A program made the translations under genes and the position numbers. Positions 33,625 to 38,412 of a DNA stretch of 38,412 nt are shown piece after piece. How positions within the stretch are numbered: position 1 is the stretch's first letter; every line of letters starts with the position of its first letter. The DNA is from Dyadobacter diqingensis (GTDB lineage: Bacteria > Bacteroidota > Bacteroidia > Cytophagales > Spirosomataceae): NCBI RefSeq assembly GCF_024220585.1, contig NZ_JAMXKF010000015.1, positions 1 through 38,412 on the forward strand, read 5' to 3'. The notes under the pieces are model-generated. The model did no database searches and was not told the DNA's origin. It saw only the letters and a list, made by a program, of their open reading frames with translations.

Positions 33625-34152
33625 TCATTGTTTTTCATACCAGGTTTGTACAAGCCCGGACGCAAAGGATTGCGATTTAATAAACTTCAAAGACAATGGC
33701 GGTCTCCCGTCATTAAATAATCGGATACCTTCACCGAGAAATACCGGGATTACAGAAATACAAAACTGATCAATGAGGTTGTCCTTCATGAGCAGGTTGA
33801 CAATTTCAGCACCTCCGTCGATAAAAATATTTTTGCCAGGCTGGTTTTTTAGCTTTGTCAACAGTTCGCTCAGGCTTCCGATATAAAACTGAATATTGCC
33901 AATGGGAGGTTTTGGCGTTCGGGTGATGATGTAACTTTCCTTGTCGGCATGAGGGAAATCGTAGCCCATATTGAGGACTTTGTCATACGTTTTCCTGCCC
34001 ACGATGACGGTGTCAACGGTTTTTACAAATTCCGAATATCCATAATCCTCGCCTTCCTGTTCGACGGTGGAAAGAAAATCGAGGTTGTCATCCGGTGTGG
34101 CAATATAGCCGTCAATGCTCGCAGCGATGTATAAAATTACTTTCCGTTCCAT
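33625..34152 (-). CDS. Dihydrofolate reductase-like (RibD C-terminal) family protein
   Basis: This is a 175-aa NADPH-binding reductase-like protein of the RibD_C family. Family marks include ILYIAASIDGYIATPDDNLDFL at the start, VIVGRKTYDKVLNMGYDFPH near 60, IFIDGGAEIVNLLMKD, and FLGEGIRLF near 145. Many such proteins are annotated only by fold and have unknown substrates, so a folate role is not claimed. ATG 34152 is preferred over an upstream codon at 34251, which would overlap the AraC gene. It lies 58 nt downstream of the AraC regulator and meets porQ tail to tail with one nt between. Confidence 0.85.
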   Translation of the reverse strand: MERKVILYIAASIDGYIATPDDNLDFLSTVEQEGEDYGYSEFVKTVDTVIVGRKTYDKVLNMGYDFPHADKESYIITRTPKPPIGNIQFYIGSLSELLTKLKNQPGKNIFIDGGAEIVNLLMKDNLIDQFCISVIPVFLGEGIRLFNDGRPPLSLKFIKSQSFASGLVQTWYEKQ

Positions 34153-34210
34153 ATTGTTTATTAATGAACTGCAAAATAAAACGGTGCCGCTCGCAAAAGA
34201 TAGGATGAAA

Positions 34211-35014
34211 TTAACCTCGCTGCAAAATGGTATTGGCGAAATTTGGCACAACGAGGTTATCCGAAAGAGCCATCCTGTATTCTTTAACCGTCAGTCCGGA
34301 AAATTGCCGGAATATTTTTGCAAAATGAGACTGATCGTAAAAGCCGTTTATACATGCTTTTGAATCCTGATCGTGTACCAATGCCCGGATCGACTGATTG
34401 AAGAACAGGAGCTGAAGGTAGCGGTGCGGTGTGCACCCGTAAATATTCTTGAAAGTATTGATAAAGTGTTTTGCAGTGATACCGGCCTTTTTTGCTGCTG
34501 CTTTTAAACTTCCTTTTTGAATAAATTCGGCATGGGCGTTATCGATGAAATTGAGAATGGATGCGGGTATTTCTTTCTTAAAATGCCGGGGAGAAAAATA
34601 TGTTTTTGCCAGCGATATTTTGTGATCGGGTAACTTTTCGTCGCCAATTTGCTCACATAAGTATGCAAAATCTTTTCCCAGCACATCAGTCAGATTTTCA
34701 GTTATACTGATATCGGCTACCGGGATTCCGTATCTTCTGTAAAAAGTCGCGGGTGCCAGCATAAGCCCGAGCGTGTGGTACGTACCTGAAACACTCGTGG
34801 ATATCGGGCCGGGGCCCATACCGGATAAAAAAACAGCGTCTTTTACATGATGCTGATTGACAGAAAAATGATCGCCGAAATTGAAAATGATTTCATGTTT
34901 CAGATACGGCAAAGTGATAGAATTTATTTGCTGATGCTCAGCGTGTGTGTGCCAAATAAAATCGATTGCCCGGCTTTCGACAGGTTCCGAGGGTGTATGG
35001 ATTCTTGTCTGCAT
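34211..35014 (-). CDS. AraC family transcriptional regulator
   Basis: This is a 267-aa one-component regulator. An N-terminal cupin-like sensor part (about 1-130, rich in His and strands) is followed by a C-terminal double helix-turn-helix (about 165-260). The second HTH has the AraC signature GFYDQSHFAKIFRQFSGLTVKEYR. Position supports control of the downstream reductase-like gene. It is also divergent, 133 nt, from the PhoX-like gene and could regulate it. ATG 35014 is used rather than TTG 35020. A TAnnTTTG-like TATCTTTG sits only a few nt before the ATG and may indicate a leaderless message. The inducer is unknown. Confidence 0.87.
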   Translation of the reverse strand: MQTRIHTPSEPVESRAIDFIWHTHAEHQQINSITLPYLKHEIIFNFGDHFSVNQHHVKDAVFLSGMGPGPISTSVSGTYHTLGLMLAPATFYRRYGIPVADISITENLTDVLGKDFAYLCEQIGDEKLPDHKISLAKTYFSPRHFKKEIPASILNFIDNAHAEFIQKGSLKAAAKKAGITAKHFINTFKNIYGCTPHRYLQLLFFNQSIRALVHDQDSKACINGFYDQSHFAKIFRQFSGLTVKEYRMALSDNLVVPNFANTILQRG

Positions 35015-35146
35015 AAACAAAGATACTTTACTTTAATAATTTGTTAATCAGCTTTTAATCTCATTTTAATTTTAATAATCTGGTAACAATGGCTTCATAT
35101 TCAACACATGGCAAAAAGGTTTCTTTGTAGAAATTATTCAAACACC

Positions 35147-36631
35147 ATGACCATGTTGAGCAAAAAACTTTTACTATCATCTTCTTCTCTTTTGAGTCTG
35201 CTTTTGCTGGCAGGCTGTGAGGACCATCGTATGTCTGATAGTCCTGACATTACAGTAACAAACCGTTCGGTGACGCCTGTTCTGGCAAAATTGCTGCCGG
35301 GTGCTACAAACGGCCGCATCGGTGCGAGCAGCGTTAAAATGTACTCGTTGCTAAGCAGTGATGATGTGTTGGAACAATCGCCAAGTTTCGTTTTCGGTGG
35401 TTCTGCCGATGGAGCCGGTCTTTTCCAGAATCCTGACGGAAATTACACGATTCTTGTGAACAATGAAGATAACTTCGCGGTTTCCCGCATCACATTGGAC
35501 AAAACTTTCAAGCCGGTAAAGGGAGAATACGTATTGAATTCAGATGGTGGAACCTGGCGTTTGTGTTCGGCAACGCTTGCTACGCCGCTGGAACATGGTT
35601 TTGGGCCGGTTTTCCTTACTTCGGGTGAAAGCGGACAAGAGTCACGTACGCATGCATTGAAAGTTGATGCCAATGTAAGCCAGGCCAATATCTCCCGTGA
35701 GATGGCAGGACTTGGTCGCTGGAGTGCAGAGAATGCGCTTCCTCTGCCAAAAACAGCGTTTCCTGGAAAGACGATTATCATGATCGGAGATGATGATTCG
35801 GATGTAAACGGCGGTCAGCTGGCCATGTATGTTTCGAACACGGTTGGTGATCTTGACAATGGCTCATTGTACATGCTGAAACGCGCTGACAACAATCAGA
35901 AGGAAATGGATATGAAAGTGGGTTCAATTTATGATATTGAATTTGCCAAAATCGAGAACCATAAAACATTGACGGGAGCGCAGATCAACGCAAAAGTAAA
36001 TGACTTAAAAGGTATGAAATTTGGTCGCGTTGAAGACGTTGATTACCGTAAAGGTGGTGGTGCGAACGGTCGCGAGGTGATTTTCGCCGTAACTGGCCAG
36101 GATAACTCCGGCGCTAATGCAGATTATTCGCGTTCAAAATATGGCCGCGTTTATCGTTTGGTAATGGACGAAAAAGATCCGACAAAAGGTAAACTTGAAG
36201 TTTTGCTGGATGGTGATGATCGTACGGGTATCGCTAAAACATTCCAGGATCCTGATAACGTTTGTGTTACAACAAATTATGTGTACATCATGGAAGATCC
36301 GAATGGATATGGTGATGAGAAACACGATGGTTATGTTTATCAGTTTAACCTGAATACAAGACAGTTAACGCCGGTTATTGAAATCGATCACCGCAGAACA
36401 GAAGCTGATGCAGCAAAATACAACGTTGGCGGTACTTCAAAGCTGGGTTCATGGGAAAGCAGTGGTATGATCGACGTGTCTGATGTAACAGGCCGTCCGA
36501 ATACATTCATGCTGGGCATACAGGCACATACGTGGAGAGGCGCCAAATATAAGGGTGTTGACGGCGGTTCGGTTCGTAAGTCGGAAGACCAGGCCAGTCA
36601 GCTGATCCTGATCGAAGGGTTACCTCGTTAA
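35147..36631 (+). CDS. PhoX/DUF839-like lipoprotein
   Basis: This is a 494-aa predicted lipoprotein with a Ser/Leu-rich signal peptide ending LLLAGCED (Cys near residue 23). The body resembles PhoX/DUF839 propeller phosphatases in parts: an early FGGSADGAGLFQNPDGNY, KFGRVEDVDYRKGGGANGREVIFAVTGQDN in the middle, GKLEVLLDGDDRTGIAKTFQDPDNV, and EDPNGYGDEKHDGYVYQF. Classic PhoX is larger and uses Fe and Ca; whether the ligands are kept cannot be judged by eye, so phosphatase activity is unproven. Starts at 35108 and 35153 are alternatives; 35147 gives a standard signal. It is followed by a terminator and the peroxidase gene. Confidence 0.75.
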   Translation: MTMLSKKLLLSSSSLLSLLLLAGCEDHRMSDSPDITVTNRSVTPVLAKLLPGATNGRIGASSVKMYSLLSSDDVLEQSPSFVFGGSADGAGLFQNPDGNYTILVNNEDNFAVSRITLDKTFKPVKGEYVLNSDGGTWRLCSATLATPLEHGFGPVFLTSGESGQESRTHALKVDANVSQANISREMAGLGRWSAENALPLPKTAFPGKTIIMIGDDDSDVNGGQLAMYVSNTVGDLDNGSLYMLKRADNNQKEMDMKVGSIYDIEFAKIENHKTLTGAQINAKVNDLKGMKFGRVEDVDYRKGGGANGREVIFAVTGQDNSGANADYSRSKYGRVYRLVMDEKDPTKGKLEVLLDGDDRTGIAKTFQDPDNVCVTTNYVYIMEDPNGYGDEKHDGYVYQFNLNTRQLTPVIEIDHRRTEADAAKYNVGGTSKLGSWESSGMIDVSDVTGRPNTFMLGIQAHTWRGAKYKGVDGGSVRKSEDQASQLILIEGLPR

Positions 36632-36646
36632 TTTAACTCTTTACAA

Positions 36647-36685
36647 AACGCCTGATGGGAGCAAAATTCCTGTCAGGCGTTTTTT
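36647..36685 (+). terminator. Terminator after the PhoX-like gene
   Basis: The arms 36647-36655 and 36673-36681 pair perfectly over 9 bp, with additional inner pairing, and a T-run ends the structure. Transcription into the peroxidase gene is therefore probably reduced, or that gene has its own promoter. Confidence 0.75.
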
Positions 36686-36760
36686 GCATGAATTTATAAT
36701 CCGCTTTTCTGCGTCCATACTGTTATGTTTTTTGAGCAAAAATCAAGTGCCATTATCCGC

Positions 36761-36772
36761 CCGTCCGGACGG
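36761..36772. repeat. GC-rich palindrome before the peroxidase start
   Basis: CCGTCCGGACGG is a perfect 12-nt palindrome seven nt before the preferred ATG. It resembles the hairpin arms at 10751-10780 (CCGTCCGACGG), also preceded by ATTATCCG. It may be an operator or a collapsed repeat copy. Confidence 0.5.
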
Positions 36773-36778
36773 AAAAAT

Positions 36779-38412
36779 ATGTTGTGGTTAACCTTGTCTT
36801 CCCTGGTTCTGATGACGAGTGGTTTATTCTGGTCCTGTTCAAAACCGGATACGCTGCCTGTTCAAGTTGTGAAGCAAACGTTTATGAAGGACATTGACGG
36901 GTTGGATAGTGCCGTGAGCCAGTTGCAGCGCGACTTAAAGGCAAACAAATCTGCGTCGGCCATTCAATCGTCATTTCGTGAAGCCCGACTGGCTTATAAG
37001 CGTGTTGAATTTATTTCCGCCTATTACAGCCCGGAAACCACCAAGGCGCTTAATGGTCCCAACATTCCCGAAGTTGATGATGATCTCCGGGTTAATCCGC
37101 CGCAGGGATTTCAGGTTTTGGAAGAGCTGGTTTTTCCGGAAATTGATTCGGCAGGGCATGCGGAAGCGATAGAGCTGGCAGCGGTGATCCGATCGAATGT
37201 CAATCGCCTTCGGAAAATATCAGCAGGTAATGAACTTACGGATAGTCACGTTTTTGACGCGATGCGTCTGGAAATTTTTCGCATTGTATCGCAGGGGATT
37301 ACCGGCTTTGATTCGCCGGTTGCGTTTCATTCCTTGCCGGAAGCGGCCGGTTCTCTGGAAAGTGTAAGGGACCAACTGGCGCATTACGATTTGCAGGAGC
37401 GTGATGATAACCTCGCGCAGAAACTCACGCAGGCGTTTGATCTGGCCATTAACAAGCTGAAACAGGCGGACGATTTTAACGGATTTGACCGTCTGGAATT
37501 TATTCGTCAGCATGCCAATACCATAAGCGGTTTGTTGCTTGATGCCCAAAAATCACTAAAAATCCCGGTTTTTACTGAAAATCGATTGCTGTCACCATCC
37601 GCCAGGACGTTAACTGATTCAGGTGTTTTCAATCCTGACTATTTTGTAAATCTTGACGAGCAGCATTCCACTGCCGATCGTATTGCATTGGGGAAAATGT
37701 TGTTTTTTAATCCGGTTTTGTCTGGCAATGGTGATAGAACCTGTGCCACCTGTCACCAGCCTGATAAGGCATTTACGGATGGGGAAACGAAGAGTTTTGC
37801 TGTCGGTTTTGATGGTAAAAGGATCAACCGGAATGCGCCTACACTTTTGAATGCAGCTTTTCAGGCGGTTCAATTTGCTGATTCCCGCGTTGCTTTTCTG
37901 GAAGATCAGGCCAGTGACGTTATCCAAAATCAGCAGGAGATGCACGGCTCGCTACCCGAGGCGGTGAAAGCATTAAAAGAACTTCCTGAATATCAGAAAT
38001 TGTTTGCCGGCTCGTACAAAGATGGTATCACGGAACATACGCTTAAAAATGCCATAGCCAGTTATATCCGTTCTCTGAATACCTTCGATTCCAGACTGGA
38101 CGGATATTTTCGTGGTGATGATCGGACGCTGACGATTGAGGAGAAATTTGGATTTAATGTATTCATGGGGAAAGGGAAATGTGCTACCTGCCACTTTTTT
38201 CCACTGTTCAATGGCACTGTTCCGCCGGCTTATCAGGAAACCGAAAGCGAAGTACTGGGCACACCTGCAACGGTTGAAGGCAAGGAAGTTGATTCCGATG
38301 TTGGCAAGTTTATCCTTACCAAACGCGAGCCGCATCGTTATGCTTTCAAAACGCCAACCGTAAGACATATTTCCCAGACAGCACCTTACATGCACAACGG
38401 TGTTTTTAAAAC
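36779..38412 (+). CDS. Cytochrome c peroxidase (MauG/CcpA-like) with helical N-terminal domain, partial
   Basis: The gene runs off the right edge; 544 codons are seen. ATG 36779 gives a signal ending WSCS (lipoprotein-like); an in-frame ATG at 36725 is an alternative. Residues about 30-270 are an extra all-helical domain (FREARLAYKRVEFISAYYS, NPPQGFQVLEELVFPE) that reads like imelysin/EfeO-type domains; this is inferred. The diheme peroxidase part follows, from about residue 275, with CATCHQ (Cys322-His326) and CATCHF (Cys468-His472). A final KTPTVRHISQTAPYMHNG is the usual C-terminal motif, so little is missing. The enzyme would reduce peroxide or act on a partner in the periplasm. Confidence 0.87.
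   Translation, partial: MLWLTLSSLVLMTSGLFWSCSKPDTLPVQVVKQTFMKDIDGLDSAVSQLQRDLKANKSASAIQSSFREARLAYKRVEFISAYYSPETTKALNGPNIPEVDDDLRVNPPQGFQVLEELVFPEIDSAGHAEAIELAAVIRSNVNRLRKISAGNELTDSHVFDAMRLEIFRIVSQGITGFDSPVAFHSLPEAAGSLESVRDQLAHYDLQERDDNLAQKLTQAFDLAINKLKQADDFNGFDRLEFIRQHANTISGLLLDAQKSLKIPVFTENRLLSPSARTLTDSGVFNPDYFVNLDEQHSTADRIALGKMLFFNPVLSGNGDRTCATCHQPDKAFTDGETKSFAVGFDGKRINRNAPTLLNAAFQAVQFADSRVAFLEDQASDVIQNQQEMHGSLPEAVKALKELPEYQKLFAGSYKDGITEHTLKNAIASYIRSLNTFDSRLDGYFRGDDRTLTIEEKFGFNVFMGKGKCATCHFFPLFNGTVPPAYQETESEVLGTPATVEGKEVDSDVGKFILTKREPHRYAFKTPTVRHISQTAPYMHNGVFK

Noticed and set aside
36725..36778. ATG at 36725 as the start of the peroxidase
   Set aside because: It would place a GC palindrome inside the coding region and a charged stretch before the lipoprotein signal; ATG 36779 gives a normal signal.
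1..38412. tRNA, rRNA, CRISPR arrays, prophage or intact insertion sequences
   Set aside because: No cloverleaf-like stretch, regular spacer-repeat array, integrase, transposase or phage gene was seen by reading; a tool search could still reveal a small RNA.

Overview
The window looks like chromosome of a Cytophagales bacterium (Bacteroidota), most like Dyadobacter and its Spirosomaceae relatives. The taxon is inferred from content, not from a search. It carries a PorQ-type protein of the type IX secretion system, families typical of Bacteroidota (DUF4494, DUF1080/HEAT, carboxypeptidase-regulatory-like secreted proteins, Uma2), several TTG starts without Shine-Dalgarno sequences, and two good matches to the Bacteroidota promoter form (-33 TTG, about 20 nt, -7 TAnnTTTG). 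Gene density is high, and no tRNA, rRNA, CRISPR array, prophage or intact insertion sequence was seen.

Layout. 112-2993 (minus): dusB, a biotinyl carrier protein, pyrH and frr in one tight operon. 3115-5163 (plus): CPBP membrane protease, a DUF2007 protein and cdsA. 5347-6975 (plus): two nearly identical secreted proteins with a carboxypeptidase-regulatory-like fold. 6988-12417: an LpxH-like phosphoesterase, an OmpA-domain protein, an unknown secreted protein, a DUF4494 protein, a small lipoprotein and exonuclease III. 12496-17834 (plus): a decayed Uma2 gene, an RluE-like pseudouridine synthase, mutS, a nucleoside-permease-like MFS carrier and a DUF486 protein. 17835-18265 is a repeat-rich convergent intergenic region. 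18266-24609 (minus): a glycine-rich RRM protein, an SMP-30-like beta-propeller, a very large HEAT protein with two DUF1080 domains, and a Tat-exported Gfo/Idh/MocA oxidoreductase. 24884-32481 (minus): rhomboid protease with a DUF2167 protein, aminopeptidase P, a ScyD/ScyE-like lipoprotein, a diheme cytochrome c and an acyl-CoA carboxylase carboxyltransferase. 32571-38412: PorQ (plus), a RibD/DHFR-like reductase and an AraC regulator (minus), a PhoX/DUF839-like lipoprotein (plus), and a cytochrome c peroxidase with an extra helical N-terminal domain, cut by the window end.

How the genes may work together. Housekeeping functions (translation recycling, UMP kinase, mismatch repair, phospholipid and lipid A synthesis) are interleaved with envelope proteins. 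The most coherent accessory module is the MocA oxidoreductase with the double DUF1080/HEAT protein, which fits periplasmic breakdown of glycosides through 3-keto intermediates, possibly with the SMP-30-like protein. A second candidate module is the PhoX-like lipoprotein followed by the fused peroxidase. The biotin carrier and the carboxyltransferase are likely partners but lie about 29 kb apart, with no biotin carboxylase in view.

The most unusual non-coding material is two adjacent hairpins at 10750-10818 whose stems differ by compensatory base pairs, and a composite inverted-repeat and tandem-repeat element at 17973-18227.
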